From the NCBI GenBank assembly GCA_007131045.1, contig SLRI01000275.1, forward strand, positions 1-5,937: a stretch of 5,937 bases of DNA. The letters are read 5' to 3'. Below are positions 1 to 5,544 of this stretch, one piece after another. Position 1 is the stretch's first letter, and every line of letters starts with the position of its first letter. A program made the translations under genes and the position numbers. The notes under the pieces are model-generated. The model ran no database searches and was not told the origin of the DNA. It was given only the letters and a program-made list of their open reading frames with translations. The stretch comes from Rhodospirillales bacterium (GTDB taxonomy: Bacteria; Pseudomonadota; Alphaproteobacteria; Geminicoccales; Geminicoccaceae).

Positions 1-122
1 CGCTCCAGGAGAGCCAGGAAGCTCTTGATGGTCCGTGCCGGTTCCGCGAGATCGTGCCCAGCGGCATCGAGCCAACGGTCGAGCTCGGCGCGAACCGCCG
101 CGGTGTCGTCTCGCGCATCCAT
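1..122 (-). CDS. N-terminal 40 residues of an unrecognised protein (cut by window edge)
   Basis: The minus strand is open from an ATG at 122-120 to the window edge, giving 40 residues that begin MDARDDTAAVRAELDRWLDA and continue through a segment ending TIKSFLALLE. The composition is charged and helix-prone, with a heptad-like spread of Leu and Trp, and no signal peptide or membrane segment is visible. I do not recognise a family in so short a piece. A competing ATG at 134-132 lies in another frame and translates into an Arg/Ser/Pro-rich sequence typical of a non-coding frame, so I reject it even though the GAAAGAG at about 137-143 on the minus strand is nearer to it. The gene lies 53 bp downstream of the HNH gene on the same strand with no terminator hairpin between them, which suggests co-transcription. 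Codon choice fits real coding, but the function is unknown. Confidence 0.5.
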   Translation of the reverse strand, partial: MDARDDTAAVRAELDRWLDAAGHDLAEPARTIKSFLALLE

Positions 123-175
123 TGCACAGCCATAACGCTCTTTCGCGTGATAGGCTAGCCACAACTTTCAGCAGA

Positions 176-754
176 TCAAGGCTCCAGCTCGGTATCCCAG
201 TAGAGATAGTCCCGCCAGCTCTCGTGCAGATAGTTGGGCGGGAAGGAGCGGCCGTTGCGTTGCAATTGGTGCGGTGAGGGGGTCCGCGGCGTCTGCATCG
301 GGTGCATCTTGCACTCGCCCGGCAGCCGGCTGCCCTTGCGCAGGTTGCAGCGATTGCAGGCGGTGACGATGTTCTGCCAGCTCGTCTTGCCGCCGCGTGA
401 TCGCGGGATCACGTGGTCGAAGGTGAGCTCCGGTGCCGGCAGCCCGGTCTGACAATACTGGCAGGTAAACCGGTCGCGCAGGAAAACGTTGAACCGGGTA
501 AACGGCGGCCGGCGTGTCTGCGGGATGTATTCCTTCAAAGCCACGACACTGGGCAACTTGAACTCGTGGCCGGGCGAGCGGACCACACGGTCGTAGTGCT
601 GGACGACGGCGACCCGGTCCAAGAAAATGGCCTTGATCGTTTCTTGCCAGTTCCAGAGAGAGAGGGGAAAATAGCTGAGCGGTTGGTAGTCGGCGTTGAG
701 CACCAGGGCCGGGAAGGCGGACAGCGACATGGTCGTTGTGCCCGGCCCGCGCAT
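176..754 (-). CDS. HNH endonuclease, compact zinc-ribbon type
   Basis: This is a stand-alone HNH-family nuclease of 192 residues. The N-terminal half carries the family signature ALVLNADYQPLSYFPLSLW (residues 16-34) and RFNVFLRDRFTCQYC (87-101). The HNH core follows: paired cysteines CQYC (98-101), the catalytic FDHVIPRSRGG block (112-122, with Asp113-His114), an Asn in WQNIVTACN (126-134), and the second pair CNRCN (133-137). The two CxxC pairs should bind a structural zinc while the DHV/N residues hold the catalytic metal. The C-terminal segment FPPNYLHESWRDYLYWD (171-187) is also characteristic of this alphaproteobacterial family, whose biological substrate is generally uncharacterised. 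The start at 754 is preferred because AGTAGG lies 8 nt upstream. A second ATG at 730, giving 184 residues, is possible but has no clear ribosome binding site. No methyltransferase or phage gene is nearby, so there is no support for a restriction or packaging role. Confidence 0.9.
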   Translation of the reverse strand: MRGPGTTTMSLSAFPALVLNADYQPLSYFPLSLWNWQETIKAIFLDRVAVVQHYDRVVRSPGHEFKLPSVVALKEYIPQTRRPPFTRFNVFLRDRFTCQYCQTGLPAPELTFDHVIPRSRGGKTSWQNIVTACNRCNLRKGSRLPGECKMHPMQTPRTPSPHQLQRNGRSFPPNYLHESWRDYLYWDTELEP

Positions 755-846
755 CAGTCCAGCCTACTCTTCAGATGAAACCGGTCCTCGTACAACATCT
801 AGATATCCAGCACACCCGTCAGCACTAGATCCGTTCCCCTCTTTTG

Positions 847-875
847 TAGCTAGCCCAGCTGCATGACGCTTTCAA
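847..875 (-). promoter_or_regulatory. Candidate sigma70-type promoter for the HNH gene
   Basis: Read on the minus strand, TTGAAA (875-870) and TAGCTA (852-847) are separated by exactly 17 bp, a good match to -35/-10 spacing. Transcription would begin near 840 and give a leader of about 85 nt before the HNH start at 754. The local sequence is less GC-rich than the flanking genes. This is a motif match only. Confidence 0.4.
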
Positions 876-1032
876 GACAGCGGCCGCTCCCGACGTCCGA
901 ATGATACGCCGGTCCGCGCGGCCGCACCAGCCCGTGTTGAGGTCCGGTTGGCCGCCCGTGACCCGGAGGCTTGCCCCAAGGCCGGCCATCGATAGATCAC
1001 TGAACGTCCGGCCGCCTGTCGTCGGCGCCAAC

Positions 1033-1036
1033 GGAG
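1033..1036 (+). promoter_or_regulatory. Ribosome binding site that sets the P450 start
   Basis: GGAG lies 5 nt before the ATG at 1042. The upstream in-frame ATG at 901 has no comparable site (its preceding bases are CCCGACGTCCGA), which decides the start in favour of 1042. Confidence 0.6.
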
Positions 1037-1041
1037 TCTGC

Positions 1042-2451
1042 ATGACCGCCACTTTCGACACCCTTGCCGCCGCCGATCCCCGCCACGCCCGGCGCCGGGC
1101 GCCGCCCAAGCCGGCGCCGGCCAAGGCCCTCCTGCCGGCACCTCTGGCCATCCTGGCGCTGCGACGCAACGTGCTCGCGACCTGGGGCCAGCCCGCCTAT
1201 GAGCTCGACATCGTCGAGCGGCCGTTTCTGGGCCGTCAGAGCATCCTGCTCAATGACCCGTCCGGCATCCGGCACGTGCTGGTCGACAACCACGAGTCCT
1301 ACGGGCGGACCGCGGCCGGCATCCGGATCCTCGAGCCGATCACCGGCAAGGGCCTGTTCTTGAGCGAGGGGGCCCAGTGGAAACGGCAGCGACGGCTGAT
1401 GGCACCGGCCTTCGCGCCGCGCAGTCTCGGCTTCGTCGCCGAGGCCTCGCTCGCCGAGACCGAACGCTGGCTCGACGACCTGCCGGCGAGCCGCCGCCGC
1501 GCGGTCGATCTCCTGCGCGCCTTTCAGGGGGTCTCGCTCGAGATCGCCTGCCGGGTTCTGTTGAGCCAGTCGATGGACCGCCATGGGGCTGCACTGCGCC
1601 GCCTGATCACCCGCTACGGCCGGCGCCACGCTCGGCCCTCGGCGTTCGATCTGCTGCTCCCCGACGACTGGCGCTCGCCCGACGATATCGGCCGCGGCCG
1701 CTTCGCCCGGGAGTGGCGCAAGCTGGTCGACGGCATCGTCGCCGAACGCGCTGCCCGGCCGCCGGCCGATGAGCCCGCCGACCTCTTCGATGCGATGCGG
1801 GCGGCCACAGCGGAGAGTGGCGACGGCCCCGATGCTTTCGGTGCGGAGGAATTGCGTGACCAGATCGGCACGCTGATCGTGGCCGGCCACGAAACGACCG
1901 CGCTCGCCCTCTTCTGGTCGAGCTATCTTCTGGCGACCCATCCTGAAGCCCAGGATGAGCTCGCCGGCGAAGCCGCGGCCGCCGATCTCTCGCCCGAGCG
2001 GATCGGCAAATCGGCGCCCGCGCTGCCGGTGGCGCGCGCCGTGGTTTCCGAAGCCCTCCGGCTCTATCCACCGGCCTTCAGCCTGGTGCGCGAGGCACGG
2101 CAGCCGGATCGCCTCGGCGAGGTCGAGGTGCAAAAAGGTGCGCTGGTGGTGATAGCACCCTGGGTACTGCATCGCCACCGCCGGCACTGGGTCGATCCGG
2201 ACGGGTTTCGGCCCGAGCGATTCTCGCCCGGCGCCACCCCGCCCGAGCGCTTCACCTACCTGCCGTTCGGCGCCGGGCCCCGGGTCTGCATCGGCGCACA
2301 GTTCGCGCTCACCGAGGCCGCCGTGGTGCTCGCCCGGCTGCTCCGAGATTTTCGCCTGGAGCTGGTCGGCCGCCGGCCGATCCAGCCGGTGGGCGTCATC
2401 ACCATCTACCCCGACCGGCCGCCGCCGTTCAGGCTCGTCCCCCGCCGCTGA
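1042..2451 (+). CDS. Cytochrome P450 monooxygenase (soluble, AGHETT type)
   Basis: This is a heme-thiolate monooxygenase of 469 residues, typical of bacterial P450s. All landmarks are intact. The C-helix has WKRQR (Trp113-Arg117), which contacts a heme propionate. The I-helix oxygen-activating motif is AGHETT (281-286). The K-helix ExxR is EALR (Glu337-Arg340). The meander motif PERF lies at 391-394. The heme-binding loop FGAGPRVCIG (409-418) carries the axial ligand Cys416. The N-terminus is an Ala/Pro/Arg-rich leader (about 12-35) without a hydrophobic anchor, so the enzyme should be cytosolic. The AGHETT motif and the WG-x-Y / IRHVLVDN / MAPAFAPR pattern match a group common in alphaproteobacteria, but the substrate cannot be read from sequence. 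No ferredoxin, reductase or substrate-pathway gene is in view, so electrons must come from partners encoded elsewhere. The 3' end overlaps the convergent permease gene by 46 bp. Confidence 0.95.
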   Translation: MTATFDTLAAADPRHARRRAPPKPAPAKALLPAPLAILALRRNVLATWGQPAYELDIVERPFLGRQSILLNDPSGIRHVLVDNHESYGRTAAGIRILEPITGKGLFLSEGAQWKRQRRLMAPAFAPRSLGFVAEASLAETERWLDDLPASRRRAVDLLRAFQGVSLEIACRVLLSQSMDRHGAALRRLITRYGRRHARPSAFDLLLPDDWRSPDDIGRGRFAREWRKLVDGIVAERAARPPADEPADLFDAMRAATAESGDGPDAFGAEELRDQIGTLIVAGHETTALALFWSSYLLATHPEAQDELAGEAAAADLSPERIGKSAPALPVARAVVSEALRLYPPAFSLVREARQPDRLGEVEVQKGALVVIAPWVLHRHRRHWVDPDGFRPERFSPGATPPERFTYLPFGAGPRVCIGAQFALTEAAVVLARLLRDFRLELVGRRPIQPVGVITIYPDRPPPFRLVPRR

Positions 2452-3326
2452 GCTGCGCCCTGCGCCTCGGCCCGGACGTTGATCCAGATGCCGGCGAAGA
2501 TGACGCTGGCACCGACGAAGATCCAGGGATCGAGCGGCTCGCCATAGACCAGGAGGCCGATGGTCGCGATCAGCGGCAGCCGGGCGAACTCCATCGGCAG
2601 CACGACCACGGCGTCCGCCAGGCTCAACGCCCGGGTGAGGCAGTAGTGTGCTGTGAGACCGGTCACCGCGACCCCGGTGATCCAGGGCAGGTTGGCCGTC
2701 GTCGGGGCGATCCAGAGTGGCACGGTGAACGGCAGGCAGAGCAGGGCTTGCCCGGTGCACATCCAAAAGAGGATGCCCCAGGGCCGGTCGGTCGCCACCA
2801 GCTTCTTGGTCATGGCGTTGATGATGCCGAAGCAGACGGCGGCCAGCACGATGGCGAGGATCATCGGCTCGACGGCGGTGAGCCCCGGCCGGACGATGAC
2901 CAGAACGCCCGAGAGCCCGGCCAGCATGGCGATCACCCGCCAGCGGGTCAGCTTTTCCCCGAGCAGCAGGATGGCGGTGAGCGCGCCCCAGACCGGCGAG
3001 GTGAACTCGACGGAAAAGACCAGTGCCAGCGGCAGGGCGCTGATCGCGATGATCCACAAGATCTGGCCGATGAAGTGGATGGTGTGGCGCACGGCCTGGA
3101 GCACCGGCTGCGCCGAGCGCAGGACGGTCGGGTCGCGGCGGACGACGACCAGCCCGATAAAGAGCGCACCGAAGAGGCTGCGTAGGAAGAGCACCTGAAA
3201 AGGGCTCATGGTTCGCGAGAGCTCGCGCGCGGCCACGGCCATCAGGCAGAACGAGACGATCGCCCCCGCCATCCAGAATGCTGCGAGCAGGGTTGCATCG
3301 ATGCGCCGGGTGGCGGGCTCGCTCAT
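2406..3326 (-). CDS. EamA/DMT-superfamily membrane transporter
   Basis: This is a 306-residue integral membrane protein with the usual size and two-fold repeat of the drug/metabolite transporter superfamily (two EamA domains of about five helices each). Hydrophobic segments sit roughly at 11-32, 43-63, 80-98, 100-122, 130-146, 153-172, 184-206, 213-232, 238-261 and 267-284. Each half ends in a diagnostic stretch: FTSPVWGALTAILLLGEKL (108-126) in the first, and LLVYGEPLDPWIFVGASVIF (258-277) in the second. The polar tail after 285 is Gly/Arg-rich and is the part encoded in the overlap with the P450 gene. Members export or import small metabolites, amino acids or nucleotide-like compounds, and the substrate here is unknown. 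The start at 3326 lies 42 bp downstream of the tfoX-like stop with no terminator between, so the two are probably one operon. Confidence 0.92.
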   Translation of the reverse strand: MSEPATRRIDATLLAAFWMAGAIVSFCLMAVAARELSRTMSPFQVLFLRSLFGALFIGLVVVRRDPTVLRSAQPVLQAVRHTIHFIGQILWIIAISALPLALVFSVEFTSPVWGALTAILLLGEKLTRWRVIAMLAGLSGVLVIVRPGLTAVEPMILAIVLAAVCFGIINAMTKKLVATDRPWGILFWMCTGQALLCLPFTVPLWIAPTTANLPWITGVAVTGLTAHYCLTRALSLADAVVVLPMEFARLPLIATIGLLVYGEPLDPWIFVGASVIFAGIWINVRAEAQGAAQRRGTSLNGGGRSG

Positions 3327-3368
3327 CGAAAGATCCAGGGCTGCCGCGCCGAAAAGGCGGCGGCAGCG

Positions 3369-3719
3369 CTAGCGCCGGCGTTTGGGGGCAGGTGCCCGCT
3401 GCGCCGCCTCGACCGCGAGCCTGGCCCACTGCAGCATGGTCTCGGCGTCGTCGAGGCAGGCGGGCGGTGCCTCGTGGTAGCTCATCACCGCGGGCTTGCC
3501 GCGCTTGCCGGCGTAAACGAAGGGTGCGGCACCCGCAGCCTCGAAGGTAGGGCGGGTGATGCTGTCGGTCTTCAGGTAGAGCCGGTCATCGGCGATGAGA
3601 GCGATCATCCGATCGAAATGGAAGATGCCGAAGCCGCCGAACATCGATCGCGCGCGCATCGTGCCCAAGGGCTCCAGAAGCTCCAGGACGTGATCGACGA
3701 ACGGATCGCGCTTCGCCAT
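3369..3719 (-). CDS. TfoX N-terminal domain protein
   Basis: The 116-residue product consists of essentially one TfoX/Sxy N-terminal domain. The signature MFGGFGIF is at 26-33, followed by LIADDRLYLKTD (41-52), PFVYAGKRGKPAVMSYHEAP (66-85) and a C-terminal helix with CLDDAETMLQWA (88-99). The very end is basic (PAPKRRR). Full-length TfoX/Sxy proteins regulate competence genes in gammaproteobacteria and carry a second, C-terminal domain that is absent here. Single-domain versions are widespread in alphaproteobacteria with no settled function, so I assign none. The ribosome binding site is weak (GCGAGA about 10 nt upstream). No promoter fits between the start codon and the hairpin at 3741-3764, so the message may arise by read-through from the small gene upstream. 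The permease gene follows 42 bp downstream. Confidence 0.9.
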   Translation of the reverse strand: MAKRDPFVDHVLELLEPLGTMRARSMFGGFGIFHFDRMIALIADDRLYLKTDSITRPTFEAAGAAPFVYAGKRGKPAVMSYHEAPPACLDDAETMLQWARLAVEAAQRAPAPKRRR

Positions 3720-3740
3720 ACTCGAGTGTCTCGCAAGAAG

Positions 3741-3764
3741 AAAGGCCGCCCGGAGGCGGCCTTT
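3741..3764 (-). terminator. Rho-independent terminator or attenuator hairpin
   Basis: AAAGGCCGCC (3741-3750) and GGCGGCCTTT (3755-3764) form a perfect 10-bp stem with a 4-nt loop. On the minus strand the stem runs into CTTTCTTCTT, a T-rich tail, whereas on the plus strand it is followed by CCGTGA. It is therefore best read as ending a minus-strand transcript from the small ORF at 3812-3892. It ends 21 nt before the tfoX-like ATG, so read-through would feed that gene. Confidence 0.75.
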
Positions 3765-3811
3765 CCGTGAGCACGGTGGTCATCCGGCCCTGGAATTCAG
3801 TCCTTTGTGGG

Positions 3812-3892
3812 TCACACCGTCAGCAGAGGCTGCTCCGCTGCCAGCACCGACGCCACGGGTCCGAACGCCCTCACCGTCATCTCACTCGACAT
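3812..3892 (-). CDS. 26-residue small ORF with an extreme Shine-Dalgarno
   Basis: ATG at 3892-3890 opens a 26-codon frame that ends in TGA at 3814-3812. The peptide starts MSSEMTVRAFG and ends EQPLLTV. It is mildly hydrophobic, has no cysteine, has no run of a single regulatory amino acid (so it does not resemble a classical trp/his-type leader), and is too short for a secretion signal plus mature part. The case for expression comes from context. A 14-nt uninterrupted match to the 16S 3' end complement lies at ideal distance upstream, a CTTGAC element lies further upstream, and a strong terminator starts 47 nt after the stop. I recognise no family. It could be a free small protein, a translated leader controlling the downstream tfoX-permease genes, or part of a small RNA. 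An in-frame second ATG (codon 5) lacks such a site. Confidence 0.5.
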   Translation of the reverse strand: MSSEMTVRAFGPVASVLAAEQPLLTV

Positions 3893-3893
3893 A

Positions 3894-3907
3894 GGATCAC
3901 CTCCTTT
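3894..3907 (-). promoter_or_regulatory. Full-length Shine-Dalgarno of the small ORF
   Basis: The minus strand reads AAAGGAGGTGATCC followed by T and then ATG. This pairs without mismatch to the 3' end of 16S rRNA (GGATCACCTCCTTT). The GGAGG core sits 7 nt from the ATG, which is optimal. The natural genes in this window use only 4-6 nt matches. The plus-strand complement is what looks like a 16S tail. Confidence 0.75.
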
Positions 3908-3928
3908 CCGCTTGTTGAACCTAGGCCG

Positions 3929-3957
3929 ACTTCGCCACCGATCGCGGCCTGCGTCAA
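3929..3957 (-). promoter_or_regulatory. Tentative promoter for the small ORF
   Basis: On the minus strand, CTTGACG includes TTGACG at 3957-3952, a strong -35 match for alphaproteobacterial housekeeping promoters. The hexamer 17 bp downstream, CGAAGT (3934-3929), is a poor -10. Transcription would start near 3922, about 30 nt before the ATG. The -35 is convincing; the -10 is not. Confidence 0.3.
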
Positions 3958-3978
3958 GTCCTCACTGTGTGGCGGGGT

Positions 3979-4006
3979 TTGTTCCTGGCGCACTCTGCTC
4001 TAGAAC
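3979..4006 (+). promoter_or_regulatory. Tentative promoter for lpd
   Basis: TTGTTC (3979-3984) and TAGAAC (4001-4006) are 16 bp apart, giving a predicted start near 4013 and a leader of about 37 nt. Both hexamers are imperfect. If this is the main start, the lpd message would not carry the anti-Shine-Dalgarno sequence at 3894-3908. Confidence 0.3.
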
Positions 4007-4037
4007 GGCCGCAAACAGCCCTTCGAGGGTGGCTGCG

Positions 4038-4044
4038 AAAGGGA
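4038..4044 (+). promoter_or_regulatory. Ribosome binding site that sets the lpd start
   Basis: AAAGGGA ends 5 nt before the ATG at 4050. The frame stays open upstream to an ATG at 3807, but those 81 codons are unrelated to the lpd family and run antisense through the small ORF. The Rossmann strand of Lpd proteins begins within ten residues of the start chosen here. Confidence 0.65.
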
Positions 4045-4049
4045 ACGAA

Positions 4050-5459
4050 ATGAGCGAGGACAGTTTCGACGTGGTGTTCATCGGCGGCGGGCCGGGCGGC
4101 TATATCGGCGCGATCAAGGCGGCCCAGCTCGGCATGAAGGTCGCCTGCGTCGAAAAACGCGGGGCGCTCGGTGGCACCTGCCTGAACGTCGGCTGCATCC
4201 CGTCCAAGGCGCTCTTGCATTCCTCGCACCTCTACCACGAGGCCGGGCACGGCATGAAGAAGCACGGGATCGAGGTGGGCTCGGTGAAGCTCGATCTCGA
4301 TGCGATGATGGACCACAAGGACGAGGTGGTCGAGACGCTGACCAAGGGCATCGAGGGCCTCTTCAAGAAGAACAAGGTCGCCTATCTCGTCGGCCACGGC
4401 CGGATCAACGGGCCGGGCCAGGTCGAGGTCGAGCTCGTCGACGGCGGCAAGAAGACGCTCGAGGCCAAGAACATCGTCATCGCCACGGGCTCGGAGAGCA
4501 CGCCCCTGCCCGGAGTGGAGGTCGACGAGAAGCGGATCGTCAGCTCCACGGGTGCGCTCGAACTGGAGAAGGTGCCGCAGCATCTGGTCGTCATCGGTGC
4601 GGGCTATATCGGCCTCGAGATGGGGGCGGTCTGGCAGCGGCTCGGCAGCAAGGTCACCGTGGTCGAATTCCTCGATCGGGTGACGCCGGGCATGGACGGC
4701 GAGGTCAGCAAGCAATTCCAGCGCATCCTCGAAAAGCAGGGCCTCGCCTTCAAGCTGAACACCAAGGTCACCGGCGTCCAGACGACGGGCAAGAAGCTGA
4801 AGGTCACGATCGAGCCCGCCAAGGGCGGCGATGCGGAGACCATCGACTGCGACATCGTCCTGGTGGCGATCGGCCGGCGGCCGTTCACCGAGGGCCTCGG
4901 CCTCGACAGTGTCGGAATCGAGCCGGACAAGCGCGGCATGATCGAGGTGGGCGACCGCTTCGAGACCAAGGCGGACGGCATCTACGCCATCGGCGACGTC
5001 ATTCGCGGGCCGATGCTGGCGCACAAGGCCGAGGAGGAAGGGGTGGCCGTGGCCGAGATGCTGGCCGGGCAAAGGCCGCATATCGACTACAACAAGATTC
5101 CGGGGGTGGTCTACACCTTCCCCGAGGTGGCGGCGATCGGCCGGACCGAGGAGCAGCTCGAGGAAGCCGGGGTGAAGTACAAGACCGGCAAGTTCCCTTT
5201 CCTGGCCAACAGCCGGGCGCGCTCGATCGGCCAGACCGACGGCTTCGTCAAGATCCTGGCGGATGCCGAGACCGACGAAATCCTCGGCTGCCACATCATC
5301 GGGGCGGAGGCCGGGACGATGATCGGCGAGCTCGCGGTGGCGATGGAGTTCGGCGCCTCGGCCGAGGATCTGGCGCGTACCAGCCACGCCCATCCGACCC
5401 TCGAGGAGGCGATCAAGGAGGCGGCGCTGGCCACCTTCGCCAAGCCGCTGAACATCTGA
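4050..5459 (+). CDS. lpdA: Dihydrolipoyl dehydrogenase (E3 component)
   Basis: This is a 469-residue flavoenzyme that reoxidises dihydrolipoamide with NAD+ for 2-oxoacid dehydrogenase complexes and glycine cleavage, acting in the cytosol as a homodimer. The FAD-binding Rossmann motif GGGPGGY is at 12-18. The redox-active disulfide in GGTCLNVGCIP is Cys44/Cys49. The NAD-binding motif GAGYIGLEMG is at 183-192. The second FAD contact is YAIGDV (312-317). The C-terminal dimerisation domain carries the acid-base pair in HAHPTLEE, His448 with Glu453, which acts across the dimer interface. Length and motif order are those of a complete family member, with no lipoyl domain fused at the N-terminus. 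No E1 or E2 gene (sucAB, pdhAB, aceF type) or gcv gene lies in the window, so which complex it serves cannot be read here. The preceding genes face the other way, so it should have its own promoter. Confidence 0.97.
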   Translation: MSEDSFDVVFIGGGPGGYIGAIKAAQLGMKVACVEKRGALGGTCLNVGCIPSKALLHSSHLYHEAGHGMKKHGIEVGSVKLDLDAMMDHKDEVVETLTKGIEGLFKKNKVAYLVGHGRINGPGQVEVELVDGGKKTLEAKNIVIATGSESTPLPGVEVDEKRIVSSTGALELEKVPQHLVVIGAGYIGLEMGAVWQRLGSKVTVVEFLDRVTPGMDGEVSKQFQRILEKQGLAFKLNTKVTGVQTTGKKLKVTIEPAKGGDAETIDCDIVLVAIGRRPFTEGLGLDSVGIEPDKRGMIEVGDRFETKADGIYAIGDVIRGPMLAHKAEEEGVAVAEMLAGQRPHIDYNKIPGVVYTFPEVAAIGRTEEQLEEAGVKYKTGKFPFLANSRARSIGQTDGFVKILADAETDEILGCHIIGAEAGTMIGELAVAMEFGASAEDLARTSHAHPTLEEAIKEAALATFAKPLNI

Positions 5460-5481
5460 CGGCGAAAGAGCATCAAGGAAT

Positions 5482-5497
5482 TATTGCCTAGATAATA
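5482..5497. promoter_or_regulatory. AT-rich imperfect dyad upstream of the last gene
   Basis: TATTGCCTAGATAATA is palindromic at 12 of 16 positions around a central CTAG. It lies in the only strongly AT-rich patch of the right half (about 5474-5508). It overlaps GATAAT, a -10-like hexamer, but no good -35 sits 16-18 bp upstream. It could be an operator or promoter core. It does not match a Fur, FNR or CRP site that I know. Confidence 0.25.
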
Positions 5498-5509
5498 GGA
5501 ATAAGTTAC

Positions 5510-5538
5510 GCTCCCGGGCATCGATCCAACCCGGGAGC
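5510..5538 (+). promoter_or_regulatory. Hairpin burying the ribosome binding site of the last gene
   Basis: GCTCCCGGG (5510-5518) and CCCGGGAGC (5530-5538) form a perfect 9-bp GC-rich stem with an 11-nt loop. The right arm contains GGGAG (5533-5537), which lies 7 nt before the ATG at 5545 and is the only evident ribosome binding site. No T-tract follows on either strand, so a rho-independent terminator for lpd is less likely, although the position 50 nt after the lpd stop allows some role in ending that message. Confidence 0.5.
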
Positions 5539-5544
5539 CCCTTC

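Larger units (their letters stand above)
755..1041. other. Divergent intergenic region between HNH and P450 genes
   Basis: This stretch separates divergent genes. Its left part (about 760-875) is relatively AT-rich and holds the candidate HNH promoter. Its right part (about 880-1041) is very GC-rich, with a short inverted repeat GGCCGG (980-985) / CCGGCC (1008-1013) that is too loose (22-nt loop) to call a regulatory hairpin. I see no convincing plus-strand promoter for the P450, no recognisable riboswitch and no tRNA. The plus frame stays open upstream of the P450 to an ATG at 901, but those 47 codons give an Arg/Pro-rich sequence without family similarity. Confidence 0.5.

Noticed and set aside
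176..754. HNH gene as part of a restriction, defence or phage packaging module
   Set aside because: No methyltransferase, terminase, portal or toxin-like gene is adjacent, and this compact family is common as a stand-alone chromosomal gene.
980..1013. GGCCGG / CCGGCC inverted repeat as a riboswitch or leader hairpin of the P450
   Set aside because: The stem is 6 bp with a 22-nt loop in very GC-rich DNA where such repeats occur by chance, and no riboswitch core is recognisable.
901..1041. P450 start at 901
   Set aside because: The extra 47 residues are Arg/Pro-rich without similarity and lack a ribosome binding site, while 1042 has GGAG 5 nt upstream.
997..3429. An 810-codon open frame on the minus strand across the P450 and permease genes
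   Set aside because: It is dominated by Arg, Gly, Ala and Pro, shows no family pattern, and runs antisense to the P450 and out of frame with the permease, both of which have full motifs. Long antisense frames are expected at this GC content.
3885..3910. Fragment of a 16S rRNA gene
   Set aside because: Only 15 nt match the 16S 3' end. The bases upstream (GACATA) are not those of 16S, and an ATG with correct spacing explains the match as a Shine-Dalgarno on the other strand.
3807..4049. N-terminal extension of lpd from an ATG at 3807
   Set aside because: The 81 extra residues are unlike Lpd proteins, have no ribosome binding site, and cross the antisense small ORF and probable promoters. The start at 4050 has AAAGGGA at the correct distance.
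3954..5393. A 479-codon open frame antisense to lpd
   Set aside because: The translation is a low-complexity Leu/Asp/Arg/His/Ala mix mirroring lpd codon bias, with no recognisable domain.
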